From Hydrangea macrophylla (Eukaryota > Streptophyta > Magnoliopsida > Cornales > Hydrangeaceae), in the NCBI GenBank assembly GCA_033977485.1, contig CM066988.1:78588669-78652668 (forward strand): a DNA stretch of 64,000 bases. The letters run 5' to 3'. This document shows, piece after piece, positions 47,802-58,708 of the stretch. Both the position numbers and the translations under genes were made by a program. The notes beneath the pieces were generated by a model. That model had not been told where the DNA came from. It did not search any database and saw nothing but the letters and a program-made list of their open reading frames with translations. Position 1 is the first letter of the stretch, and every line of letters starts with the position of its first letter.

Positions 47802-49436
47802 TGTCACACCCCGGAACCACCAAAATGATTCTAGGACACGTGGCACATTACCAATGCTCGTATCAAGTTATTGAAGTTGCAGAAATTACAATAACAAAAG
47901 TTTTGACCAAAGAACTCAACACACTATTTTATTTTCAAAAGTTTGAACACACACACACACCCAAACTCATCTTAACAAAATCCGTTTTCAAAAGTAACTT
48001 TTTTTGTAAGTCAAAGGTCCCCAAAGGTACCCCCATTCCTAATTAAAAATTAAATTGAATATTGAAAGTAAGAGAAACAAAGTTTGGGCAGAGGAGTATT
48101 CGACCGGTCGAATGGGACCTGGGCAATATTCCTACCATTGCTGCAGAATTATGCCTAAGTCTCATTCAATCCACTCGAACCTACACCTCTTCTAACTATT
48201 TTAAAACATTTCATACATTCCTAAAACATGTAAAAACACTTTCGGGTCATAACCCCAATCTTCATGAGTTCTTAACATAGCTTTAAAATAGTTTAGAAAA
48301 GTATTATTTATAATCAATTCATGTCAAACTCAACGAGTAGAAACTCCAAGTTCGTCGCCCCGATCCAACTAGGCAGTATGCAGAAATACAACCATAACCC
48401 AAAATCAACCAATATAACACGTCCCCTATATTACAAGAATTTAAGCCACTATCCTTACTACACAATCCCAAATAACCAACTGATTACAATATTCTATAAA
48501 TTTTATTTATTAAACATAAGTCTATTAAACAATAATTTATTTACAATCCCACGCCCACGAATACTGTCCAAATCCATTTCTTTTCTTCTGAGCTCCACCT
48601 TGAACACCTACGATGGTTATTCAATAACCACTACAATATATAAGCTATATGCTTGTGAATAACACTAATTATGCACATGGATAATAAACATATCTAATTT
48701 TATCTCATTACAACCAACTATAGTCTTCGGCAATTACTAATTCACTTCCACCACTACCGACTAGCTCGCGGTTCCACTCCCTAAGCCCACGTGACCTAGT
48801 CATGACCCATGCCTCTACACGTGCGGTCCCATAGGCCTCTGGTAGCCTTGGTCATCACCACATCAATTGCCTCATGGTGGTATAGAACTAGCAATTCCAT
48901 TGACCCAAATAAGCAACTCAACATGCTCATATAAACATTACACTGTGCTTTCACAATAAAATTGGGCCTAATTTAATTACATGAATTTTGCCCAATAATA
49001 AACTAAATAAGCTTTATTAAGATAATTAACATGCTTTTACATCCCAAATTAACCCAAGCATGGAACCGTCCATATATCATAATTAATGTCACTCACCCCT
49101 TGAAATCGCTCCTAAACTTGAGATTGGAGTCCTATTATGCTTCAGGTATAAATCCTATACAATTTTGGTAAACTAAATGTTACCAACCCATTTGGGTCAC
49201 AAAAAATCTATTGATTAAACTCAAATTAAATTATACTACTTACCCCCATGAGTTCAAATATAGTTTCGTATCACAATTTGGGCAACATACGTCGAAGTTA
49301 TAGCATCGGGAAGTTGAGACCCTCCCTTTCTCTCTTTTCTTTCTCGCTCACTGTTTCCATTCTCTGTTTTCTTTCTTTCTTTTCTTTCTTTTCTTTTTGA
49401 TTAACATACTAATATACATATATATATACATATCAC
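47802..49436 (-). repeat. LARD-like right LTR (5' position), left part
   Basis: Starts TGTCACACCCCGG. It runs uninterrupted through the sites where copia A and the gag-only Tat derivative sit in the other LTR, then stops at the Ogre-like insertion at 49437. The counterpart at 42955-42960 (TATCAC then ATACCACC) shows the target before insertion. Confidence 0.88.
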
Positions 49437-49533
49437 TGTGGACACGCGGAATTCTGATTTCCTTTTGTTTGTTTTGAAATTGTTTTGAAAGAGAAGAAAG
49501 GGTTGATTTGAAGAAAAGAAGGTCTGTTGAAAA

Positions 49534-51027
49534 TGTTGGAAAAACAGGTTTAAATGGAAAGTTTAAACGCGCAGCGGAAAAATCAAGTTATGAAACTTTA
49601 TTGGCATGCCTGGATCTACTACTCGTCAATTCTACAGATACGCACAAGAGGGGACACGAGTTATACCTTAGTGTCTTGAACCCAATTCTGATCTTCAACT
49701 TCCAGCAGCCTCCACTAGATGATCTTCACCCTTATGACTCCTGCGGATGCCTGCCAGAAAGACTAGGGTTGGTGGGAACCCTAATGGAGAGGATAGAGAA
49801 GGTTTTGGGACTCCAAAACAGTTTCTGCAGCTTCTGACGTTCAAAACGACGAACAACCTTTTCCAGAACGCAGCTGCCCTATTTATAGATTCCCAGAACC
49901 GACCTAGACTTCGAGCGATCGAAGTGCCTTCGATCGATCGAACATTCGATCGATCGAACCATCTTCGATCGATCGAACCTTCAGACTTCAATCGATCGAG
50001 ACATCTTCGATCGATCGAACCTGTCTGGACATCATCCTCAAGCATCTTTCCAAGCATCCTGGCGGAGCTAAGAGTGGGACCTCCTAGGCTCTTTATTGTT
50101 GGCTCAGACCAGTTTGTTAATTACCATGACCAAACTCTTTGATCAGCAAACTAACTAACTGGTCAGTTAAAGTTTACTCCACTATAAAACGATAACTGAA
50201 CTCCAACGCAAAAGAACATATCCAAAGCGATAACTAGACTTGTATGGTGTACTAATGTCCCTCTACCGTCAGCATTCGTAATCATATTCAGGTAATCGGA
50301 TAACTGTTACTGTCAACCTGAATCATGATTACTTCTTGTATTCCTTGAGTCCCATTCACCTCTCATGATTACCAAACATGTTGATAACTCTTATCAACAA
50401 GACTGCAGTACTCAGTAATCGACTTGGTGACATTCTCAAGGGAATGCTTACTCTGAAACAGAGGGTAGATTCTATCTTGACAATGCATGTTCACAACCCT
50501 ATGAACATGACATACCCAAGATACCCAGGTGTTGATCTTTTATAGACCTCACTGATTGGTAAATCAAAGCAGTCATATCCACAGTCTGTGTTCATAATCG
50601 TCTCAAGATTGAGAACACGTACCTTATACAAGTTATGAGTTCCTATTGACTGTTTGACAGTCTTAAGCGTCAATAGGAAACTCAGGTCCGTCAATGCACT
50701 ATAAGCACTAGCATATCAACTAAGAGCTACACTCTAGTGATTGAGATTAATCACTCCATCCAATGGTAGTTAATTATGCTACAGTGTAGACTTGATGAGG
50801 TATCCAGTCTCATCATCCACTGTGACACATTCTAAGTATTAAAGAATAGTAATTCGTATCTCACTTGTGTGCATCTCATACACACACGAATTACTTACTA
50901 TAATACTTAAGGATTAACAATCATCTCATGAAAAGAACATACACAATAAAATGTAAAGCTGATATCCATATATTAAAATGTCAATGTCTCATACAGAAAG
51001 TAATGGTTTGAGGGCACAAACCCAACA
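49534..51027 (-). repeat. Copia B 3' LTR
   Basis: Plus strand TGTTGGAAAAACAG to GGGCACAAACCCAACA. Near-identical to 56730-58223. It follows the polypurine tract (minus strand GCAAGTGGGAGTT, 51028-51040). Confidence 0.96.
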
Positions 51028-51042
51028 AACTCCCACTTGCAC

Positions 51043-54000
51043 TCATAACCATTCAGAACTACATCTAAGACCTAGACTATCTAGATGACGATCAAAGACC
51101 TTCTGTGGCAAGGCCTTTGTAAACGGATCAGCAAGATTGTCAGCTGTGGCAATCTTGGTGACAGTCACATCTCCACGTTGAACAATATCTCGGATAAGAT
51201 GATATTTCCGCTCTACGTGCTTTCCCTTTCCGTGGTTCCTTGGCTCCTTGGACTGAGCCACTGCCCCACTATTATCACAATAAAGCGTAATAGGCGACAG
51301 CGACGCTGGTACCACCTCGAGTTCCATAAGGAACTTCTTGAGCCAAACAGCTTCCTTTGCGGCTTCACAAGCAGCCACATACTCAGCTTCTGTAGTTGAG
51401 TCTGCAATGCATTTCTGCTTAATGCTCCTCCAACTGACAGCACCACCTCCCAAGGTAAAGAGATGACCGGACGTCGACTTCCTCGAATCTTTATCTGACA
51501 TAAAGTCCGAGTCAGTGTATCCCACTGGAATTAACTCACTACCACCGTACATAAGCATGTAATCTTTAGTTCTTCTCAAGTACTTAAGAATGTGCTTAAC
51601 GGCTGTCCAGTGCTCTGGACCCGGATTCGACTGATATCTGCTAACCATGCCAACGGCAAAGCAGATATCTGGTCTAGTGCATAACATCGCATACATGAGA
51701 CTTCCCACTGCAGAAGCATAGGGAACTCCTGTCATGCGATTCCTCTCCTCCTGTGTCTTTGGACACTGGTCCTTGGAGAACGCTAAACCATGCCTGAAAG
51801 GTAACAAACCTTTCTTCGAATTATCCATTGAAAACCTAGTTAGCACCTTATCAATATAACCAGCTTGAGATAATCCCATTATCTTTCGCTTGCGATCCCG
51901 AAAGAGCTTTATCCCAAGAATATAGCTCGCCTCTCCTAGATCCTTCATATCGAAAGTACTAGCTAGCCAAACCTTGACCGTTGACAATGCCGCTACATCA
52001 TTTCCAATGAGTAGAATGTCATCAACGTAAAGCACAAGAAAAGCCACCACTTTCCCTTCACTCTTCTTGTATACACAAGGTTCATCCAGATTCTGTATGA
52101 AACCAAACGATTTGACCGCTTGGTCAAATCGTATGTTCCAACTTCTGGATGCCTGCTTAAGCCCATAAATGGACTTTTGCAACTTGCATACCAAGTTACC
52201 TTTCCGACCAGCTATGAACCCTTCTGGTTGTTGCATATAGATGTCCTCCTCAAGATTGCCATTCAAGAATGCAGTCTTGACGTCCATCTGCCAGATCTCA
52301 AAATCTAGGCATGCAGCAACGGATAAGAGTATTCTGATGGACTTGAGCATGGCCACCGGCGAGAAGGTTTCCTCATAGTCAATGCCCTCCCTTTGAGTAT
52401 AACCTTTCGCAACAAGCCTTGCCTTAAAGGTCTCAACCTTTCCATCAGATCCTCTTTTCCTCTTGTAGACCCACTTACAGCCAATGGGTTTAATATTGGC
52501 TGGAAGTTCTACAAGATCCCAGACCTGATTAGAATCCATAGATTCCAATTCAGCCTTCATAGCTTTAACCCAATGAGCTGAATCAACATCAGCCATTGCC
52601 TCTTCGTATGTGGTAGGATCAGATTCAGATTCTATGGAGACAGCTTCAAAAACTTCTCCTAAGAACATGTATCTATCAGGCTGGCTGATAATCCTCCCAC
52701 TACGACGAGGTACTGGTGCGGAAATAGGTGAAGAAGTGGTGTTTTCCTGATTTACATCGTTATTAACTACGGGTTGGACTGAGGGCTCTCCTTCTATCTC
52801 TCTAAGATCTATCCTTCCCTTAGGTTTATGGTTCATGATATAATCATCCTCCAAGAAAATAGCATTCGTACTGACGAACACCTTCTGTTCTCTTGGATCA
52901 TAAAAATACCATCCATAAGTACCCTTTGGATACCCCACGAAGTAACATACTTCCGATCTAGAATCCAACTTGCTCATCTTTCCTTTTAGCACATGTGCCG
53001 GACATCCCCATATCCGGAGATGTTGCAAAGAAGGCTTGCGCCCAATCCACATCTCTCGTGGTGTCCTGGGAACAGATTTGCTTGGTACTAGATTTAGTAT
53101 GTAAGCAGCGGTTTCCAAAGCATAACCCCAAAGAAATAAAGGTAACTCAGAATAACTCATCATTGACCTAGTCATGTCTAAAAGAGTCCGATTCCTTCTC
53201 TCCGCTACACCATTTTGCTGAGGCGTGCCAGGTGCAGTCAACTGTGACAGAATCCCATTCTGTACGAGGTGATCAATAAATTCATTAGAGAGGTACTCGC
53301 CACCTCGATCAGATCGAATGGCCTTGATATGTGTGCCCAATTGCTTCTCCACTTCAGCCCTAAACTCTTTGAACTTTTCAAAGGCTTCAGACTTGTGCTG
53401 CATTAGGTACACATATCCATACCTAGAGTGGTCATCAGTAAATGTTATGAAATACTCATAACCACCCCTTGCTCTAATATTTATTGGTCCACACACATCA
53501 GTATGAACTAATTCCAACAATGCATTGGTTCTATTGCCCTTTGCAGGAAAGGGCCTTTTGGTCATCTTACCCTCTAAACAAGACTCGCAGACTTCTATTG
53601 GTTCGAGAACCAAATCGCCTAAGACCCCTTCTTTGACTAGTCTGCCAATCCTATTTAGATTGATATGACCAAGCCTCATATGCCAAAGCTTTGTTGGATT
53701 AGTGGAAGGTCTCTTTCTTTTAGATGGTACAGTTACCACTGAGTTATTAAGTTCCATACAAGAATCTTTAGAAATATTGGGAGTAATCACATATAAACCA
53801 TTTGATTTAACACCAGAACATATAAAAGAACTATTTCTTTTAATCACAACTTCAGTTCCAAAATGAAAAGAATAACCATTATTCGATAAATTAGAAACTG
53901 AAATTAAATTACGTCTCATTGAAGGGACGTAAAGTACATCTGATAAAATCAAAACTTTATTGTCTAGAAATTCTAAAACTACGACTCCTATAGCAACCGC

Positions 54001-55032
54001 AGAAACGGTTGCGCTAGAACCTAGAGTAAGTACGATTTCCCCATCACTGCACTTCCTGGTTGATCTGAACCCCTGCAATGAATTACAGATATGGTTAGTC
54101 GCACCAGAATCAATGCACCAAGTGTTTGAAGTATCCGTTATAAAACTTACTTCAATCACATGTGATTCAATCATACCTTGAACTCTTGTAGCTAAGAATT
54201 CTGGACAGTTCCTCTTCCAGTGGCCCTTCTCACCGCATTGGAAACACTTTCCTTTGCCTTGGCCACCCACCTTCCCTTTGCCCTTACCTTTTCCCTTAGA
54301 TTTTGCAATCTTAGGGACTGGTCCAACACTTGAACCACCAGTGCTAGCCTTCTTCTTCCCTTTCTTTCCTTTCGGCATAGATCGGGAAGAGGAAGCGCTT
54401 TTCTCAACGTTTAAAACGCTGCCCCCAGGTTTGATCACCCCTTCCGCTGCCAATAAAGAGCTCATCAATTCGCTCATTGAAAAATCCATTTTATTCATAT
54501 TATAATTCAGTTTAAATTGAGCGAATGATGGCGACAGCGTATTGAGGATCATATCAACTTGGGTCTGTGCATCGATGTTAGCACCTAGGGTCTCCAGCTC
54601 GTTTAAATAACCAATCATTTTCAAAACATGTTCTTTGACTGGAGTCCCTTCCGACATCTTAGCACTCATTATCTTCTGCATAGCTACCTGTCTGGCAGGC
54701 CTGCCATGCTCCCCAAACATCTTTTTCAGGGATTCGATAATGTCACTGGCGGAACTGTTCGACTGGTATTGGTGTTGTAACACATTAGCCATAGAAGCCA
54801 ATATGTAACAACGAGCCATCCCATTCGACTTTTTCCATTTATCGAACTCGCGTCTAGCAGCAGCCGAAGCATTTGCAGCGGGTTCTTCGGGGCATGGGGT
54901 GGTGAGGATATATATGTGATCCTCCGCAGTTAACACGATGTCAAGATTACGTTTCCATTCAGTGTAGTTGTTTCCAGTTAACTTGTTTTGAGTGAGTATG
55001 GTGGCAAGTGGACTAAATGCAGATCCAGACAT
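51043..55032 (-). CDS. Copia B gag-pol polyprotein, intact
   Basis: One 1,329-residue frame, a normal length for plant copia. Gag (1-255) is followed by a Gly/Lys-rich stretch and a CCHC zinc knuckle [14 protein letters not shown] at about 261-274. The protease motif [13 protein letters not shown] is near 308. Integrase has [11 protein letters not shown] and [13 protein letters not shown] for zinc binding, and a core with [15 protein letters not shown] and [15 protein letters not shown] (the catalytic D, D and E). Reverse transcriptase has [14 protein letters not shown] and YVDD at 1002-1005. RNase H has [16 protein letters not shown] and [11 protein letters not shown]. Every signature motif I checked is present and no stop or frameshift is seen. 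It is expressed from the LTR at 56730-58223 and is similar throughout to copia A. Confidence 0.97.
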   Translation of the reverse strand: MSGSAFSPLATILTQNKLTGNNYTEWKRNLDIVLTAEDHIYILTTPCPEEPAANASAAARREFDKWKKSNGMARCYILASMANVLQHQYQSNSSASDIIESLKKMFGEHGRPARQVAMQKIMSAKMSEGTPVKEHVLKMIGYLNELETLGANIDAQTQVDMILNTLSPSFAQFKLNYNMNKMDFSMSELMSSLLAAEGVIKPGGSVLNVEKSASSSRSMPKGKKGKKKASTGGSSVGPVPKIAKSKGKGKGKGKVGGQGKGKCFQCGEKGHWKRNCPEFLATRVQGMIESHVIEVSFITDTSNTWCIDSGATNHICNSLQGFRSTRKCSDGEIVLTLGSSATVSAVAIGVVVLEFLDNKVLILSDVLYVPSMRRNLISVSNLSNNGYSFHFGTEVVIKRNSSFICSGVKSNGLYVITPNISKDSCMELNNSVVTVPSKRKRPSTNPTKLWHMRLGHINLNRIGRLVKEGVLGDLVLEPIEVCESCLEGKMTKRPFPAKGNRTNALLELVHTDVCGPINIRARGGYEYFITFTDDHSRYGYVYLMQHKSEAFEKFKEFRAEVEKQLGTHIKAIRSDRGGEYLSNEFIDHLVQNGILSQLTAPGTPQQNGVAERRNRTLLDMTRSMMSYSELPLFLWGYALETAAYILNLVPSKSVPRTPREMWIGRKPSLQHLRIWGCPAHVLKGKMSKLDSRSEVCYFVGYPKGTYGWYFYDPREQKVFVSTNAIFLEDDYIMNHKPKGRIDLREIEGEPSVQPVVNNDVNQENTTSSPISAPVPRRSGRIISQPDRYMFLGEVFEAVSIESESDPTTYEEAMADVDSAHWVKAMKAELESMDSNQVWDLVELPANIKPIGCKWVYKRKRGSDGKVETFKARLVAKGYTQREGIDYEETFSPVAMLKSIRILLSVAACLDFEIWQMDVKTAFLNGNLEEDIYMQQPEGFIAGRKGNLVCKLQKSIYGLKQASRSWNIRFDQAVKSFGFIQNLDEPCVYKKSEGKVVAFLVLYVDDILLIGNDVAALSTVKVWLASTFDMKDLGEASYILGIKLFRDRKRKIMGLSQAGYIDKVLTRFSMDNSKKGLLPFRHGLAFSKDQCPKTQEERNRMTGVPYASAVGSLMYAMLCTRPDICFAVGMVSRYQSNPGPEHWTAVKHILKYLRRTKDYMLMYGGSELIPVGYTDSDFMSDKDSRKSTSGHLFTLGGGAVSWRSIKQKCIADSTTEAEYVAACEAAKEAVWLKKFLMELEVVPASLSPITLYCDNSGAVAQSKEPRNHGKGKHVERKYHLIRDIVQRGDVTVTKIATADNLADPFTKALPQKVFDRHLDSLGLRCSSEWL

Positions 55033-56714
55033 TATGATTTACTGAAAAAATCAAAACAAAATAAATATGGATATCAGAATTTGACAGTTTGAAATAAAAG
55101 AATCCTTTTAAAACTCTTATTTTAAAACTAAGTCGCCGGAATATCGAAACGAAAGAATAAAGCCTCCGTGTGGTGGTCAATGTTCGATCTTTCAATTTAT
55201 CATAACTTATCCGCTATGCAACTCTTGCAAAACAAGTTATGACTTCCGAACCTATTTGATCTCTAAGTTTCTGAATAATGCCCCGTGTGGGATCCCTTAT
55301 CCATAGCTTAGCTAGTGTGTACCATTAACTAGGATCCAATCACAACCGTCTCAAGTAGCGCCTCCGTATGGTGGTCACCCTCTAACACGTCTGATTGATC
55401 CTTATCAAAAGAAGTTCACATCTAGTAACCAATGAGTAATGCATCCTCCGTATGGAATGATCACCCCTGGCGAGGTGACACAGAATGCATCACTCATCTT
55501 ACAGTGAACCGTTAATGGAAGATCGTGGGTGTAATTAATAAGACCCTCTCCCACTAGATTTAGTAAAAAAGGATTTTGCTTTTTGAGAAAATCTGTTTCT
55601 ACACACTTCCCATAAACATCTAATGTTTACTAATGTGTTGAAAACGGTTTTTGAATTTTATTTTAGAAAACTTGTTTTGCGTGCATGCAACAATGTATTG
55701 TACGCCAATCACAAACAAAGCACATAAAACAAAAAACTAAAATGAAATAAAAGACATCCAAACGATGCCTCTATCTCCCATGGCTCTATCTCCATAGAAC
55801 CTGCTTTTGGTTTGATCGCCTCCAGCTCCATCTTCATGGACAACGGCTCCTTGCTCCATCTTCATGGATATTCTAATTCTATTACATTGAACCTATGCCT
55901 CTTTTGAAGCTTACAATTTATCTAGAAATAGAAATAGCAACAACAAAATAAAAGGCTAGGGAAACCGGTGCGACTTTCCTTTTCGTAGGATTGAAGTCGC
56001 AGCGCCCTTTACATATGCCTTAAAACCAAACCAAACTTAAAATAACACACCAATCTAAAAACATTCAAACACAAAATTAAATGCTCTTGGCGCCATGGGA
56101 GATAGCGACTAATCTTTTGCTGCAAAAGGTTAGTTGAACACACATCCACGCATATATATAACAAAATATAACTATTGGAACCCTTAATTGATTCACACAG
56201 TATATAAACTCTTTACATACTGAATTAGAACTCAAAACAGCATCTAACTTCTCTGTCATAGTTCGATCGATCGAAGACCGTTCGATCGCTCGAACCTTCG
56301 ATCGATTGAACACTGTTCAATCGCTTGAACATTCTATTTCACAGAATGATTAAAAATTTTGCAGAATACGTTAAAATTAAACTTTTAATTTCAAAATACT
56401 TTTAAAACTGTGAAACAGAAAACCTGACAAAGAGTCTGTCTCGATCGATCGAACTCTATTCGATCGCTCGAACAACAGAAGGTTTCGATCGATCGAAACC
56501 TGTTCGATCGCTCGAGTACAGAGCGTTCGATCGATCGAGACTACTTCGATCGATCGAACCCATCTTGCATCCAATGCAATCACAGATTTGTATACTGCTG
56601 TGATAACACTGCAGAAACAGATCTGTGACGATGCAGTTTTGAAAGCAGTTCTAAAATCAACATGCAAATCAAAATAGTGTTCCAAAAAACGCATCTATAG
56701 ATCCAAACGAGCGT
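55033..56714 (-). other. Copia B untranslated leader
   Basis: About 1.7 kb between primer-binding site and gag start. It contains a hairpin (minus strand CACCTC-GCCA-GGGGTG, 55462-55477) corresponding to the one in copia A's leader. It also has repeats of CCTCCGTRTGG near 55162, 55370 and 55444, and ten TTCGATCGATCGAA-type palindromes at 56262-56562. No other reading frame is convincing. Confidence 0.65.
56262..56562. repeat. CGATCG palindrome array in the copia B leader
   Basis: Ten copies in two clusters (56262-56333 and 56440-56562). Perfect TTCGATCGATCGAA copies alternate with the variant TTCGATCGCTCGAA at intervals of about 18 to 28 bases; a few have C-to-T type changes (TTCAATCGCTTGAA). 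The same motif lies in the LTR. Confidence 0.85.
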
Positions 56715-56727
56715 GGCTCTGATACCA
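56715..56727 (-). other. Copia B primer-binding site
   Basis: Plus strand GGCTCTGATACCA, so TGGTATCAGAGCC on the minus strand, the initiator tRNA-Met complement, two bases from the LTR. Confidence 0.93.
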
Positions 56728-56729
56728 AT

Positions 56730-58223
56730 TGTTGGAAAAACAGGTTTAAATGGAAAGTTTAAACGCGCAGCGGAAAAATCAAGTTATGAAACTTTATTGC
56801 CATGCCTGGATCTACTACTCGTCAATTCTATAGATACGCACAAGAGGGGACACGAGTTATACCTTAGTGTCTTGAACCCAATTCTGATCTTCAACTTCCA
56901 GCAGCCTCCACTAGATGATCTTCACCCTTATGACTCCTGCGGATGCCTGCCAGAAAGACTAGGGTTGGTGGGAACCCTAATGGAGAGGATAGAGAAGGTT
57001 TTGGGACTCCAAAACAGTTTCTGCAGCTTCTGACGTTCAAAACGACGAACAACCTTTTCCAGAACGCAGCTGCCCTATTTATAGATTCCCAGAACCGACC
57101 TAGACTTCGAGCGATCGAAGTGCCTTCGATCGATCGAACATTCGATCGATCGAACCATCTTCGATCGATCGAACCTTCAGACTTCAATCGATCGAGACAT
57201 CTTCGATCGATCGAACCTGTCTGGACATCATCCTCAAGCATCTTTCCAAGCATCCTGGCGGAGCTAAGAGTGGGACCTCCTAGGCTCTTTATTGTTGGCT
57301 CAGACCAGTTTGTTAATTACCATGACCAAACTCTTTGATCAGCAAACTAACTAACTGGTCAGTTAAAGTTTACTCCACTATAAAACGATAACTGAACTCC
57401 AACGCAAAAGAACATATCCGAAGCGATAACTAGACTTGTATGGTGTACTAATGTCCCTCTACCGTCAGCATTCGTAATCATATTCAGGTAATCGGATAAC
57501 TGTTACTGTCAACCTGAATCATGATTACTTCTTGTATTCCTTGAGTCCCATTCACCTCTCATGATTACCAAACATGTTGATAACTCTTATCAACAAGACT
57601 GCAGTACTCAGTAATCGACTTGGTGACATTCTCAAGGGAATGCTTACTCTGAAACAGAGGGTAGATTCTATCTTGACAATGCATGTTCACAACCCTATGA
57701 ACATGACATACCCAAGATACCCAGGTGTTGATCTTTTATAGACCTCACTGATTGGTAAATCAAAGCAGTCATATCCACAGTCTGTGTTCATAATCGTCTC
57801 AAGATTGAGAACACGTACCTTATACAAGTTATGAGTTCCTATTGACTGTTTGACAGTCTTAAGCGTCAATAGGAAACTCAGGTCCGTCAATGCACTATAA
57901 GCACTAGCATATCAACTAAGAGCTACACTCTAGTGATTGAGATTAATCACTCCATCCAATGGTAGTTAATTATGCTACAGTGTAGACTTGATGAGGTATC
58001 CAGTCTCATCATCCACTGTGACACATTCTAAGTATTAAAGAATAGTAATTCGTATCTCACTTGTGTGCATCTCATACACACACGAATTACTTACTATAAT
58101 ACTTAAGGATTAACAATCATCGCATGAAAAGAACATACACAATAAAATGTAAAGCTGATATCCATATATTAAAATGTCAATGTCTCATACAGAAAGTAAT
58201 GGTTTGAGGGCACAAACCCAACA
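56730..58223 (-). repeat. Copia B 5' LTR
   Basis: 1,494 bp. A minus-strand TATA box TATAAATA is read from 57076-57083. Six CGATCG palindromes at 57108-57216 lie about 25 to 140 bases upstream of it. Transcription should start near 57045. Confidence 0.96.
57108..57216 (-). promoter_or_regulatory. Palindrome array upstream of the copia B TATA box
   Basis: Six TTCGATCGATCGAA-type sites, four perfect or near-perfect, spaced about 15 to 32 bases apart. They end about 25 bases upstream of the minus-strand TATA box. The identical block at 49912-50020 is in the 3' LTR. The placement suggests a promoter-proximal element. The binding factor is unknown. Confidence 0.55.
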
Positions 58224-58708
58224 GAAAACAGATACAAAGTCACCACTTGGTCTTTAAGGAACTAAGAAACCTAATTTTGACTCACCCAAATGGATAAAGG
58301 GCACCGGCCTTTCATAACCAAAGAACTTGGCTCGGGGTTTTGGTACGAGAGAGGAAGGAGCCTTTGTCACGACTAAAACACCATCAACTCGCCCCATCTT
58401 TCGATGGGCCTCAATTAGCATCCAAATAATTATCTTATACTATATTTAGTTCGACAATTAATACTATGATAGTATATTACATCACATGAGAATCTTGAAA
58501 TAGAAGATCAAAGATAAGATATCATGCATAAGATCTAAGCTAAATATCATACAATGCAAAGGTGAAGGATCACACAAACAAACCTAGGAAAAATTATCTA
58601 ATCACATATCAAGGAATCAAGTTTTCCTAGTCTAGAAGGGGGGACATGAATTGTTCTTGAAACAAATAATCAAAGATATCAAAATATACTTAGCAAGCTA
58701 GTATGATG

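Larger units (their letters stand above)
49534..58223 (-). mobile_element. Ty1/copia element B, structurally intact
   Basis: Two LTRs of 1,494 bp each, flanked by a perfect 5-bp duplication gaaaa (49529-49533 and 58224-58228). Primer-binding site, leader, uninterrupted polyprotein and polypurine tract are all present. I counted about four substitutions between the LTRs by eye. The uninterrupted target is visible near 4414-4424 in the solo LTR. All parts needed for retrotransposition appear present. Confidence 0.97.
49437..58708 (-). mobile_element. Ogre-like LTR with two nested insertions, partial
   Basis: 49437-49533 and 58229-58708 together match the left end of the solo LTR at 4338-7596 (TGTGGACACG start, GTCTGTTGAAA, ACTTGG..TTTAAGGAAC, GGGCACCGGCC). 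Copia B interrupts it after GTCTGTTGAAAA, and the Tekay-like element interrupts it at 58709. The rest lies beyond the window, so solo LTR versus full element cannot be decided. Minus orientation as for the solo LTR. Confidence 0.85.

Noticed and set aside
49695..50142. Overlapping open frames on both strands, repeated at 56891-57338
   Set aside because: They lie in the copia B LTR and are duplicated only because the LTR is duplicated; the repetitive residues come from the CGATCG array.
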